From Actinoplanes flavus (lineage in GTDB: Bacteria > Actinomycetota > Actinomycetes > Mycobacteriales > Micromonosporaceae), in the NCBI RefSeq assembly GCF_017592555.1, contig NZ_JAGFNS010000022.1:106278-170277 (forward strand): a DNA stretch of 64,000 bases, given 5' to 3'. The translations under genes were made by a program, and so were the position numbers. Shown here piece after piece: positions 1 to 9,368 of this stretch (position 1 is its first letter; each line of letters starts with the position of its first letter). The notes below the pieces were generated by a model. That model made no database searches. It had not been told where the DNA came from and saw nothing but the letters and a program-made list of their open reading frames with translations.

Positions 1-253
1 CGAACGCCTTGGCCTGGTGCTCGTAGGGCGAGAAGTCTGCTGGCAGCCAGCCGAGCGGCGACCGCCACCTCTTGCTGACCTTGCGGAACGGCATCCGCAC
101 CCGCAGGTACGGGCCCCGGAAGATGCCCTGCTCGGGGTGGTTGAGGAACCCGGCGAGCGCCTCCCGAACCCCGGTATCTGCGAGCGCGAACGTGGTGGTC
201 AGGTACTGCGTCAGCGTGTGCCGGAGACTTTCCGCAGCCAGTGTCGGCCTCAC
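1..253 (-). CDS. DEAD/DEAH-type helicase, N-terminal fragment (runs off the window)
   Basis: Only the first 84 codons are present. The GTG start at 253 overlaps the TGA of the upstream methylase gene (GTGA), the same translational coupling as at the next junction upstream. The peptide begins MRPTLAAESLRHTLTQYL and reaches ADFSPYEHQAKAF, where the YxHQ resembles the Q-motif that precedes Walker A in Lhr/YprA-like DEAD/DEAH helicases. No catalytic motif is inside the window, so the assignment rests on this short stretch and on context: DISARM class 1 and similar systems pair a SNF2-type helicase and a large adenine methylase with a further helicase, often carrying or followed by DUF1998. Gene position is certain; function is moderately sure. 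Confidence 0.6.
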   Translation of the reverse strand, partial: MRPTLAAESLRHTLTQYLTTTFALADTGVREALAGFLNHPEQGIFRGPYLRVRMPFRKVSKRWRSPLGWLPADFSPYEHQAKAF

Positions 254-3200
254 GGCCGCCACCCCACTTTCTTAGCCGCCTCCAGCCGGGCAGTGAACAC
301 CGCGTGCGCCTGCCGCATCTCCTTCGGCCGGTCAGCCTTGAAGAACGGCGCGGAGTACCCCTCCGGCGGCAGCACTCGGTCCGGTTCCTCCAGGTGCGCC
401 ATCAGTTGCACGAAGTGCTCCTTGGTCTGCCCGTACCCGTACTGGTTGTAGTTCCTCGCGAGCCTTCGCCCATTGACGTCGAACCACATCTCGGATTCGT
501 AGTCAACCAGTTGAGGGAAACGAGACAAGTAGATGGCCACAAGTTGGTCGGCGCTGATGCCTAGCCAGGCGGCAACTAGGGCATCGATCTCGACGAGTGC
601 CGACCTCCGCTCACGCTCAGTCCTGAGTGGGGTCACGCTGTCCCATTCGGGCCCGACATCATGCAGCGGAGGCATGCTTTCCCAAGAAGCCGCCCACCCC
701 TCGGATGTCTGCCACTCCGGGTCGAAAAGCTCGCGCCACAGGCCTGTGTAGGCCGTGGTCAGGCAGTTCAGCCGTAGGGTCCGGAGAAGCAGTGCCGAGG
801 CTAGTGGATGATCGGTCTGAGGCGCTGGCATCGTCTTGGCATCGGAGACATCGAGGTGTGGGCGGCCAGCGATCCGGAGCGCATAGTCCATCGGCAGCGC
901 AGACCAAAAACCCGCGACGAGAGCAGTCGCCTTGGCCGTCGGCAAGGCCATTGTTCGAACTGCATGAATGTGAGCGGGCCCCGGAGGAACGAGAGCGACG
1001 AAGAGGCTTCGCTCTGTCGAGTCCGGAATCATCTCCCGCCATGCCACCCGGTAGAAGTCGGTGTACGGGCGGCTCGCGATCTGGCTGAGGTACGCCTCGA
1101 CCTGGTCGGTGCTCGGGTAGGATCCAGAAGCGCCGAGAAGGTCAGCCTCAGCCGCCTCCACAGCAGCAGCCGATTCCCGCAGCTCACGAAGGCGATCGTG
1201 GTCCGTCCATCGTTCCTGTACGGCAAGGTACCGATCGCGGTCACACGCACGGATGTAGTCGGTGGTGGCGATCGCGTCCGCCGGCAACGAAACCAGATCG
1301 ATGGGCTTGTCGGTGTGAAGAGTGTGCGGTGGCTGCTTCGCCATGGGCGTGGCCACGGCGAACTGTGGCCCGCGCAGCACCACATCCCGCCAATCGCCCG
1401 GCTCAGCAAACTGAGCGCGAATTAACCCTGCGGCCTTCCCGCCGGACTCGTTGTAGCCGCTGGCTATCGCAGGTTCCATCATGCCGAGGCGATGTTCCCA
1501 GGCGGCGAGCGCAGCGACGGCCGTCTGCTCAACAGTGGTCACTGTATAGAGCAGTTTAGTTTCTGCTAGAGGGACGTTCGTATCCGCCGTAATCCGACGC
1601 CAGAGAGTGAGCACGTCTGCGTCGACGTGCACCAGACGCGAGCGGTGCGGCCGCAAATCCCAGTAGCCGTTGTACTTGATGACAGGCGCATCGCCCGAAC
1701 CGTCGTGGTCGATCGAACCGATGAGGGTAGTTGGATCAAAAAGCCAACAAATATGGTCGAACCCGATGACCTTCGGTGCACCGTAGATGTTGACCGAGAA
1801 CGGCCGGTTCCAGTTGATGTCGGGAAAGATAAGCCGCCGGTTCAGGAAGTGGGCGTGCAGTCGCAGATGCGAGTAGGTGGCCGCTCGCAACTTCCCGTCG
1901 TTGGTACCCACTAGGTGACCGTCCTGGTGGATGAGGCTGATGACTCCGCCTCGTCCAAGACTATTCCAAGTTCGGCACATGAACGCCTCGTACAAGTCCG
2001 GCTGGGTTCCCGCCAGTAGCGGGTACGTCGAAGTTGCCCCCAGGAAAGCGATGACTCCGGAGCTCACCGCCAGCTCGTTCAGGAATTCACGCTGCTGCTG
2101 CAGGTCTTCCAAGTGGGTTGCTTTACGCTCACGCCAGATTTCGGCCGGCGGAGAGTCTTCGAGTTTGAACCAGGGGTCGCGTTCGGCCATGACGCCGCCC
2201 TCGTCCCAGCGGGGACGAACCCAGGGCGGGTTGCCGACCTGGAGGTCGAAGCCGCCGTTGGCGAAGACCTGGGCGAACTGCAACTCCCAGTGGAAGAAGC
2301 CTTGCTGAGCGGCGATCTCCTCGACGACGCGTGCCCAGGGGAACCGTTCAGCAACCCGGGTAGGCGTCTCCATCCCGGTCCACCGGAGCAGTTCGTCCTC
2401 GTACTCCTCAAGGGTTTCAAGGTTGTGGAAGGTGGCGACGAACGAGTCCTCCGGGACGTCTTGGGTGCCGAGCAGGGCTTCGCAGAAGTCGAGCCAGTCA
2501 TCGAGACGCGCGAGGGGCACCTTGCGGGCGAGCCGGAGCGTGATCCGTTCCTCGCTGAGCTTCAGCTTTTTCGGCTTGCTGGCGGAAGGCAGAGTGAGCT
2601 GCTCGGGGAGGCCGAGTTCAGCGAGGCCGAATAGGGCACCGTCCGCCCACACGTCGACGAGGGGATCTTCCTCGGGAACGAGCTTCTCCTCGATCCGGGA
2701 GACGGATGTCGCGGATTGTCCGTACTCGGGGGCGGTGCCGTCGAGGAGGTTCGCGTGTTCCAGGGGCCAGAACCAGAGGGCGCACCAGGCGTCCATCAGG
2801 GTCTTGAGCCGCCAGTACGGCGCGCCGACGGCTTCGAGCGCGGCGAGGATCTCCTCGCGAAGAGCCGAGTCGTCCGCGTCCGGAAGGCCGGTAGCCCCCC
2901 AGACTTCGATGTGACGGCGGATCTTGTCCTCGGACAGTTTGATGCGCTGACGGACCAGGTCCCAGAACATCTCGACTCGGCCAGCAAGTCCTTCCAAGCG
3001 CCGGGCATAGGATGCCGCTCTTTTGGTGTCCGGGTGCAGGATGCCTCTACGCCAGTCACGAAGCCGCGCGGCGTCTTCGGTGGCCCAGGTGCGGGCTTCC
3101 TTCTCCTTGGCTACGGTTCCCCAGCCGTCGGCCGGGAGGAGGAAGTGGTGGATCTCCCCGCTGGGTAGCTTGCCGTCACGCAGCGGGCGTTCCTGCGGTG

Positions 3201-5331
3201 CGGCGCTGAGCCAGGCGCGCTTGGCCAGGTCCTTCTTCGGGTACGTGCGGCGGCCGGCGCCGATGAGGGAGTTGCCGTGACGTAGGTGGAGGCCGAACCA
3301 CGGTGCGCGGAGGCCGGCGTGCATGACGTTGAGCCAGATCGACACTTCGGCCAGTTCGACCGCCATCTCGTTGAGGTCGACGCCGTAGCAGTTGTGCAGC
3401 GCGATGTACGCCTTCACCTTCTGCAGCTCGGTGGCGTACTGCTCCGGGTCGAGGCTCTGCTCTTCCCGTTCCTGTACTCGCCGTAGGTACTCAGCGGCGA
3501 CCTGATTGATCGCCTCGTTGAGGAACGCACCGGAGCCGAGGGCCGGCTCGCAGATCGTCCAGGTGAGTACGTCCTCGGGGCGTTGTGGTGGGTTCTCCTC
3601 GATGAGCTGCTTGAGCGCCAGCTTCACCGTGACCTCGGTCAAGGACGGCGGGGTGTAGTACGAGGCGCTGGTCTGCCGGTCACGGCCGGCGAGCCGGTAG
3701 ACGAAGTTGCCGACCGGGTAGTACACGCGGTCGCGGCGGCCGTCCTCGTCGACGCGGGTGACGAAGACTTCGTCGGGGAACGCGTGGACGGTCGAGGCGC
3801 GGATCATCCAACTGCCGTCGCTGGCGTCGCCGCCCTTGGCGACCTCGTACAGATCCTCGTCCGCGATGAAGCCGGTGTAGGACATCAAGCCTTCGTAGAC
3901 GGCGCCGAGGTGGCTGATGCCGAGTTGGGCGTACGAGATGAAGCCGCCGCGCTCCTTCTTGTTGCCGCGGGTGAGCATGAGCAGGCGAAGGACGGTGTGC
4001 AGGGTGGCGTTGCGGAGTCTCGTGTCGATCGTCCGGGCGTCGGGCTCGTCCGGATCGTCGTCGGGATGGGTGAATGCCTCCGGCCCGATGTGCTTGATCG
4101 CGCCGTCCAGGAAGAGGTTGGAGCGCAGCGGCTCGAACCGGATGCTCTCGCCTTCGCTCGTGGCGTCGGTGACCTCGTCGGTGCCCCGTTCCCGGTAACC
4201 GTTGTTGACCTTGTGGAACAGTAGGTCGAGTGACTCGTACAGATGGAAGCCGTTCGCGGCGGCCTCGCCGACCAGTGGCCGGGTGACCAGGTCGCCGAGC
4301 CGGGCGAGGCTGTAGCCCTCCATGTACTCGGGATAGTCGACCGGCAGCACGCCGAGGTCGGGCCGGGCTTCGGCGTAGAGCAGGAACAGGATGCGGTAGA
4401 GGTAGCGGAGAGCCTCACGGGCGAGGGACCGGCCGAGTTCGGCAGGCTCCATGAGTTGCTCGGGGCGAACACCGGCCTGGGCGATTCGCGCCAGGACCTC
4501 GTTCGCGATGTGCTCGACGGACAGCCGGATGCCTTCGCGCAGTTCGGAGGAGACCCCGACGGCGTTCTGGCGGGAGCCGGCGACGAGACCGGCGAGCGGT
4601 TCGGCGCCGCCTTCCGGTGGGGGCCGAAGGGCGTCGGCGCTGAACAGTGCGGCGATGACGTCGAGTTCGCCGGCGTTCCGGGTGTCGTTGCGGGCGTACG
4701 CGGAGTCGAGCGCAACGGCCAGGTACCGGCGCTCGCCCCAGGTGAGCCGGTCGGTGAGGACAAGGACGCCACCGCACAGGATCAGCACGTAGCGGGGCGG
4801 GTTGTGTTCTGCCCCGAACAGCCAGCCGGCGAGTGCGAATCCCGCCTCGATGCGTTCCCGTCGGTCAAGGTCGAACGGGTGGCGGAGCCGGCCGGCGTCC
4901 TCGTCGGGGTCGACGACCTCATCCGGGTCGGTGGCCCAGCCGCACTCGATGGCCACGATGCCAGGTTCGGCGTGCGCGACGAGTACCTCGTACTCGTGGT
5001 TGGCACGTTCCACGGTGATCGGCACCGGTTCGCGGTGCGTCGTGCCAGGTTCCAGGTAGCCGAGACGGGTGAGGATGGTGGTGTGCAGGTCGTGCAGGAT
5101 GGTGCGGCGTTTCTCCGCGTCGCCGAGGTCGGCCAGGTCGGTCTTGGTGTCGAGGTAGTCGCGGCGTAGAGCGCGGATGCCGACCCGAGGGGTCAGCCGG
5201 CCGTCGCTCTCCTCCTTCGCCCATCTGGCGAGCAGTCCCTCGTCCTTCTTCTTCAGGTCACGCGGGAGGACTTCGGCGAGGTAGTACGCGGACAGGTATT
5301 CGCCGCGGTTGGCGATCGCATCGAACGTCAT
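250..5331 (-). CDS. Large Eco57I/DrmMI-like N6-adenine DNA methyltransferase
   Basis: A 1693-residue protein predicted to methylate adenine in host DNA as the self-marking arm of a defence system. SAM-binding motif I (EPALGSGAF) lies near residue 595 and the catalytic NPPW motif, with a following basic segment, near residue 1033. The roughly 430-residue gap between them matches the long insertion seen in Eco57I-type and DISARM DrmMI methylases. The N-terminal 500 residues and the C-terminal 600 probably serve target recognition; I did not find a convincing PD-(D/E)XK nuclease, so a fused restriction activity is unproven. The ATG overlaps the stop of the SNF2 helicase gene (ATGA) and the stop overlaps the next helicase start, so all three are translationally coupled. 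Alternatives are a PglX-like (BREX) or stand-alone type IIG enzyme, but the helicase partners favour a DISARM-like role. Confidence 0.82.
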   Translation of the reverse strand: MTFDAIANRGEYLSAYYLAEVLPRDLKKKDEGLLARWAKEESDGRLTPRVGIRALRRDYLDTKTDLADLGDAEKRRTILHDLHTTILTRLGYLEPGTTHREPVPITVERANHEYEVLVAHAEPGIVAIECGWATDPDEVVDPDEDAGRLRHPFDLDRRERIEAGFALAGWLFGAEHNPPRYVLILCGGVLVLTDRLTWGERRYLAVALDSAYARNDTRNAGELDVIAALFSADALRPPPEGGAEPLAGLVAGSRQNAVGVSSELREGIRLSVEHIANEVLARIAQAGVRPEQLMEPAELGRSLAREALRYLYRILFLLYAEARPDLGVLPVDYPEYMEGYSLARLGDLVTRPLVGEAAANGFHLYESLDLLFHKVNNGYRERGTDEVTDATSEGESIRFEPLRSNLFLDGAIKHIGPEAFTHPDDDPDEPDARTIDTRLRNATLHTVLRLLMLTRGNKKERGGFISYAQLGISHLGAVYEGLMSYTGFIADEDLYEVAKGGDASDGSWMIRASTVHAFPDEVFVTRVDEDGRRDRVYYPVGNFVYRLAGRDRQTSASYYTPPSLTEVTVKLALKQLIEENPPQRPEDVLTWTICEPALGSGAFLNEAINQVAAEYLRRVQEREEQSLDPEQYATELQKVKAYIALHNCYGVDLNEMAVELAEVSIWLNVMHAGLRAPWFGLHLRHGNSLIGAGRRTYPKKDLAKRAWLSAAPQERPLRDGKLPSGEIHHFLLPADGWGTVAKEKEARTWATEDAARLRDWRRGILHPDTKRAASYARRLEGLAGRVEMFWDLVRQRIKLSEDKIRRHIEVWGATGLPDADDSALREEILAALEAVGAPYWRLKTLMDAWCALWFWPLEHANLLDGTAPEYGQSATSVSRIEEKLVPEEDPLVDVWADGALFGLAELGLPEQLTLPSASKPKKLKLSEERITLRLARKVPLARLDDWLDFCEALLGTQDVPEDSFVATFHNLETLEEYEDELLRWTGMETPTRVAERFPWARVVEEIAAQQGFFHWELQFAQVFANGGFDLQVGNPPWVRPRWDEGGVMAERDPWFKLEDSPPAEIWRERKATHLEDLQQQREFLNELAVSSGVIAFLGATSTYPLLAGTQPDLYEAFMCRTWNSLGRGGVISLIHQDGHLVGTNDGKLRAATYSHLRLHAHFLNRRLIFPDINWNRPFSVNIYGAPKVIGFDHICWLFDPTTLIGSIDHDGSGDAPVIKYNGYWDLRPHRSRLVHVDADVLTLWRRITADTNVPLAETKLLYTVTTVEQTAVAALAAWEHRLGMMEPAIASGYNESGGKAAGLIRAQFAEPGDWRDVVLRGPQFAVATPMAKQPPHTLHTDKPIDLVSLPADAIATTDYIRACDRDRYLAVQERWTDHDRLRELRESAAAVEAAEADLLGASGSYPSTDQVEAYLSQIASRPYTDFYRVAWREMIPDSTERSLFVALVPPGPAHIHAVRTMALPTAKATALVAGFWSALPMDYALRIAGRPHLDVSDAKTMPAPQTDHPLASALLLRTLRLNCLTTAYTGLWRELFDPEWQTSEGWAASWESMPPLHDVGPEWDSVTPLRTERERRSALVEIDALVAAWLGISADQLVAIYLSRFPQLVDYESEMWFDVNGRRLARNYNQYGYGQTKEHFVQLMAHLEEPDRVLPPEGYSAPFFKADRPKEMRQAHAVFTARLEAAKKVGWRP

Positions 5332-8141
5332 CGTCCCTGTCCCCCTCTGTCGGTCGGGGCGACGAGAACGGCCAGCAACCGCAGTAGCGGCTCCCCGTCG
5401 GTCGCCAACCGTCCGATCAGTTCCTCCTGCTCAGCCACCGTCGCCTCGACCGCGCGCTTGCGGCGGGTCTTCTGGCCCGCACTCGTCTGGTCGTCGTCGA
5501 ACAGGCTGCCCTGCACCCACCGTTGAAGCTGCTGGCGGTAGTCGCGGATCGGCTTCTCTGCGATCAAATCCCAGCGCTGCCGCTCGCCGGCCAGGTGGAC
5601 GCGCGCGGCGGCGATCGCGGCCGGCACCGATTTCTGGAGGTGCTCCAGGTCGAGGGGCGACAGCGGGTTGGTCATCTCTGGACCGACCTGCCCTGCGGCG
5701 AGAGCGTCGGACAGCGGCCTGATCGCGGGTTTCCCGTCGAGGCCACTCACTGCCATCCAGTCGACCACGGTCGGTTGCCCGAGACGGTTGCAGTAGACAC
5801 CTTGGACCAGGTACGTCGGCTCCTCCACGTCCGCGATCAGCACCGGGGCCTGCTGGCGGCCGAGCCGGAGCAGAACCTTGTCGACCAGCCAATCGACCAT
5901 CGGGTGCACGTCGCTGACGAAGGTGACGTCCGGCCATGCGGTCTTGCTGAGCCGCCGTGCCTGCCCAAGTTTCTCCTGGGCGAGGTGTCGGTCGAAGGTG
6001 ACCCGCAGTCGCAACCCTCGCTCGGTGCGCTGTGCCGCGAGATAGGAACGCGGGAGGTCGGACAGCCGGGATGTGAGATCCGGTGGGACGTCGAAACTGA
6101 GCAGACCCGGCTCACGACGCAAACCGATGGAATCCTCGGCCGCATCGAAGACCTCGGCCAATGCCTGGTCGACGAAAGCCTCGGTGCTCTCGAACAGAGT
6201 CGGGATGCTCGCCTTGGGCGGTGTCGGGCTGGTCGGAGTCTCGCCCACGCCGCCCAGCAGGTCGGCCAGCACGTCACGTTCCTCGACCGCCTCCAGCGAC
6301 TGTTCGACGGTCTTGCCGGCCAGCAGGTCCTGGACGAGACGGCGTTCCTCTCGTTCCGGAAGGTACTCACCGGTGACCGCTTCGGCGGTGCCGAGGCTCC
6401 GGTGCGCTGCTTCCTCTCGTTTGAGGAGGTGTTCGGCGACCGACCGGTCGTCGAGCGTGTCCTTCGTCGCAGAGGTGAGGATCAGCGCGTCGAACTGTGG
6501 CTTGTGTCGCTGCCCGTACCGGTCGATTCGACCGTTGCGCTGCTCGATCCGGATCAGGCTCCACGGCAGGTCGTAGTGGACCAGGTGGTGACACTGGGTG
6601 TGCAGGTTGACACCCTCGGAGGCGATGTCGCCGGTGAGTAGGACCCTGACGTCGCTGCCGGCGAGGGAGAACTCCTCGACGATCTGTTGCTGTTCGGTGT
6701 CCGTCCGCCCACCGTGCATGACGCGGATGGCGGACTTGGACAGCCCGAGGCGAGCAGGAAGCGCCTGGGCGAGCCATTCGAGGGTCGACACCCGCTCAGA
6801 GAAGACCACGACGCGGGTGCTGCTCTTCGCCCCGACGCCGATTTCGGTCAGCCGGGCGACAAGGGCCGACAACTTCGCCGAGTCGTTGTCCGACATCGCG
6901 CCGGTGAGCTTTTGCAAGCGAGTCAACGCGGCACGCTCGACGGGATCGGTGCAGCTCGACGAGCCGAGTCGGTTACCCACAGTGTCGGCCAACGCACGGT
7001 GCGAGGACAGAAACGCCTTGACCATCGTGTACGGCAGCAGGCGCCGACCCGCGCCGGTGCTGACACCGTCCTTGGCCAGCCAAGTAGTCGTCAGCTCCTG
7101 GAAGACGGCCTCTTCCGCCGGTGTGGCCTCGCAGTGCGTCGGTACCGATGGGCCTCGGTCTGCCCACTGTTCACCGATCTGGTCGCGCACCTCCGGGCTG
7201 ATCTTGGTGCGACGCATGTAGACGTGGGCGATGTCCGCTGCTGTGTAGTTGTCCCGGTCAGCGATGGCGGCGGGATCGAGCAGCCTGATCAGGTCGGCGA
7301 AGGAGCGCTTGTCGCCGTTGTGCGGTGTCGCGCTCGCCAGCAGCAGCGCGTCACTGTGGGAGGCGAGTAGCCGGGCCAGCCGGTTGCGCAGGCTGGTTCC
7401 GCCGATCAGGTTGTGCGACTCGTCGATGACGACCGCATCCCACCAGACGTTCTTCAGATGGTGTTCGTACTCGGCGACCCGCTTCAGTGTGTCGATCGAG
7501 ATGATGATCCGCCGGAAGTAAGTGAATGGGTTCCGGCCTGCTGGGATCTCGCGCTGGATGCGCTCAAGGCCGCTGGAGTCGAGTCGTACCAGCGGGATCG
7601 AGAAACGGGTCCACATCTCCCGCTGGAACTGATCCAGAATGTGCTGCGGGGTGACGACGAGCATCCGGTCGCCTCGGCCGCGGCGCACCAGCTCGGCGAG
7701 GAGCATGCCGATCTCCAGGGTCTTACCCAGTCCCACCACATCAGCAAGCAGGATGCGCGGGCGCAACGCGGAGAGCGCGAGTTCGGCTGGCCGCTGCTGG
7801 TAGACCAGTGGATCGGCGACGAAACTTCCGGACAACGCCAGGCCAGGCTGCGAACGTGGCAGCGGCGTCCGGCGCAGTACCGCCTCCAGAAAGAGGCGAC
7901 TACGCCGGAACCTCGGTGAGTTGTCGGTCACCAGCAGGGTGTCCTCGGGACGAAGCACCTCGACGTTGTCGATTTCCGTGAAGAACGTGGCCGGCATGTC
8001 GCGCACGTACTCCGAGACCCCGATCGCCTCGATCTTCGTACCGTCGTGGTCCGTCGGGGCCGCTCGTTTGACCAGCCACTCCTCGTCGCGTACGAGGATC
8101 CGCGCTCCTGGCGGAAATGGTGACCGGGGTTCCGTGCTCAT
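5328..8141 (-). CDS. SNF2/RapA-family helicase, DrmD-like
   Basis: A 937-residue superfamily 2 ATPase of the SNF2/HepA type. Motif I (ADVVGLGKT) is near residue 137, motif II (VVIDESHN, a DESH variant) near 242, followed by motif III (ASATPHNG); motifs V and VI (GDIASEGVNL, then QRNGRIDRYGQ) end near residue 540. The N-terminus (FPPGARILVRDEEWLVKR, then a conserved TDNSPRFRRSR block) resembles the DrmD helicases of DISARM class 1. DISARM helicases act on incoming phage DNA together with the adenine methylase. The gene lies 44 bp downstream of the kinase gene and overlaps the methylase start by four bases. Annotation as a general SNF2 helicase is secure; the DrmD label is by similarity of motifs and operon order. 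Confidence 0.85.
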   Translation of the reverse strand: MSTEPRSPFPPGARILVRDEEWLVKRAAPTDHDGTKIEAIGVSEYVRDMPATFFTEIDNVEVLRPEDTLLVTDNSPRFRRSRLFLEAVLRRTPLPRSQPGLALSGSFVADPLVYQQRPAELALSALRPRILLADVVGLGKTLEIGMLLAELVRRGRGDRMLVVTPQHILDQFQREMWTRFSIPLVRLDSSGLERIQREIPAGRNPFTYFRRIIISIDTLKRVAEYEHHLKNVWWDAVVIDESHNLIGGTSLRNRLARLLASHSDALLLASATPHNGDKRSFADLIRLLDPAAIADRDNYTAADIAHVYMRRTKISPEVRDQIGEQWADRGPSVPTHCEATPAEEAVFQELTTTWLAKDGVSTGAGRRLLPYTMVKAFLSSHRALADTVGNRLGSSSCTDPVERAALTRLQKLTGAMSDNDSAKLSALVARLTEIGVGAKSSTRVVVFSERVSTLEWLAQALPARLGLSKSAIRVMHGGRTDTEQQQIVEEFSLAGSDVRVLLTGDIASEGVNLHTQCHHLVHYDLPWSLIRIEQRNGRIDRYGQRHKPQFDALILTSATKDTLDDRSVAEHLLKREEAAHRSLGTAEAVTGEYLPEREERRLVQDLLAGKTVEQSLEAVEERDVLADLLGGVGETPTSPTPPKASIPTLFESTEAFVDQALAEVFDAAEDSIGLRREPGLLSFDVPPDLTSRLSDLPRSYLAAQRTERGLRLRVTFDRHLAQEKLGQARRLSKTAWPDVTFVSDVHPMVDWLVDKVLLRLGRQQAPVLIADVEEPTYLVQGVYCNRLGQPTVVDWMAVSGLDGKPAIRPLSDALAAGQVGPEMTNPLSPLDLEHLQKSVPAAIAAARVHLAGERQRWDLIAEKPIRDYRQQLQRWVQGSLFDDDQTSAGQKTRRKRAVEATVAEQEELIGRLATDGEPLLRLLAVLVAPTDRGGQGR

Positions 8142-8185
8142 GTGTCTCGCATCCGTGATCGCTTGTGGCTATCTGTCCGGGCTCG

Positions 8186-9238
8186 TTAGAAAGCCGCGTC
8201 CCGGGCGTATGCGGTCCGGAGTTCGTCGGCGAGCCAGCTCACGTCCACCTCCGCTGGTTTGGGCTTCGGCGGCTCGGTAGCCGGGTCCGGTCGGTCTCCG
8301 GCATCTTCCGGGTCGGCGCGCGGATCCGACAACTCGGGCGGTACAACGATCGGTGGCGGCGCGTCGAACGTCGCCTTGATCAGGCGTCGACGAATAGCCG
8401 GCACGGACTGTCCGCTTGCCTTGGCCAGGGCGATGAGCTGGTCGTGCACCACCTTCACGCCAGGCCGGGCAGTCGGCTCGTGAGCGAGCATCAGGCCGAG
8501 AAGCGGCACCAGCTCCGGCGGCGCTCCGGTCAGGTCGGGCTGGATTACGGGGTCGCTGATGCGGTGGGCCATCACGATGCCGCCCGGCCCCGGATACAGC
8601 AGGCGCCCCGTAACCGCGTAGGCGAGCGTCGCGCCGAGTGCATACACATCTGTGGACGCGTCCAGGTCGTTCTCGGCTCGTACCTGCTCGGGTGACATAT
8701 ACGCCAGGGTGCCGATCCAGTGACCAGGTTCGGTCACCTGGTGGTCGGGGTCCAGGAGCACCTTTGCCAGCCCGAAGTCGATGACCTTGGGGCCGTCTTT
8801 ACCGAGCAGGATGTTCTGCGGTTTGAGATCCCGGTGCAGGACGCCGGCCTCGTGAATCTTGCCCAGGCCGTCGGCCAACTGGGCGCCGAGCATGGCTGCC
8901 AGGGTGACATCCAACGTTCCCGAACGCTCCACGTGCCGCTTGAGCGTCGGCCCCTCGATGTACTCAACCGCCAGCCAGGGTGGCTCGTCATCCAGACCGG
9001 CACCCTCGAATCGCGCGACCCGGGCGCCGTACACGGTCTTTAGGTTGACGACCTCCAAGGCGAAGCGTTCCCGGAAGTCCGTGTCGTCGAGCAGCTGGCT
9101 TTTGATCACCTTGACGGCTACCCGGTCTGCCGTCGGTGAGACGCCGAGAAAGACCTGTCCCATGCCGCCGGCTCCCAGCCGGCCCACGATCTTGTAGGGG
9201 CCGACTTGCTGCGGGTCCTCAGTTAGCAAAGCCTCCAT
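8186..9238 (-). CDS. Soluble Ser/Thr protein kinase heading the defence operon
   Basis: About 350 residues forming essentially one Hanks-type kinase domain: glycine loop GRLGAGGMG (about 20-27), the VAVK lysine (about 43), catalytic HRDLKPQN (about 133-140) and DFG (about 154) are intact, so it should be active. No transmembrane or PASTA region is seen; the last 70 residues are proline- and acid-rich. It is the first gene of the minus-strand unit, 44 bp before the SNF2 helicase gene. The ATG at 9238 (MEALLTEDPQQVGPYKIV) is preferred; an in-frame GTG at 9259 is possible. A possible promoter lies in the 108 bp before the IS630 element (GTGACC and TACGTT, 18 bp apart). Kinases occur in defence operons such as PglW of Pgl/BREX type 2, so a sensor or switch for the downstream genes is a reasonable inference. 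Confidence 0.85.
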   Translation of the reverse strand: MEALLTEDPQQVGPYKIVGRLGAGGMGQVFLGVSPTADRVAVKVIKSQLLDDTDFRERFALEVVNLKTVYGARVARFEGAGLDDEPPWLAVEYIEGPTLKRHVERSGTLDVTLAAMLGAQLADGLGKIHEAGVLHRDLKPQNILLGKDGPKVIDFGLAKVLLDPDHQVTEPGHWIGTLAYMSPEQVRAENDLDASTDVYALGATLAYAVTGRLLYPGPGGIVMAHRISDPVIQPDLTGAPPELVPLLGLMLAHEPTARPGVKVVHDQLIALAKASGQSVPAIRRRLIKATFDAPPPIVVPPELSDPRADPEDAGDRPDPATEPPKPKPAEVDVSWLADELRTAYARDAAF

Positions 9239-9368
9239 GCCACCGCCCCGCGTCCGCACTCATGGGAGGTCGAAACGTATCATGCCCCGTCACAGAAGGT
9301 CACTGCGGTTTCCTGTGGGACGGAGCTATACCAGACGTAACGGCAATTTTAGCGACGAAAAGAGCGCC

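Noticed and set aside
1..9238. A BREX type 2 (Pgl) system
   Set aside because: A kinase and a methylase are present, but no PglZ alkaline-phosphatase-like or PglY gene is seen, and the helicases fit a DISARM-like set better. The part left of the window is unseen.
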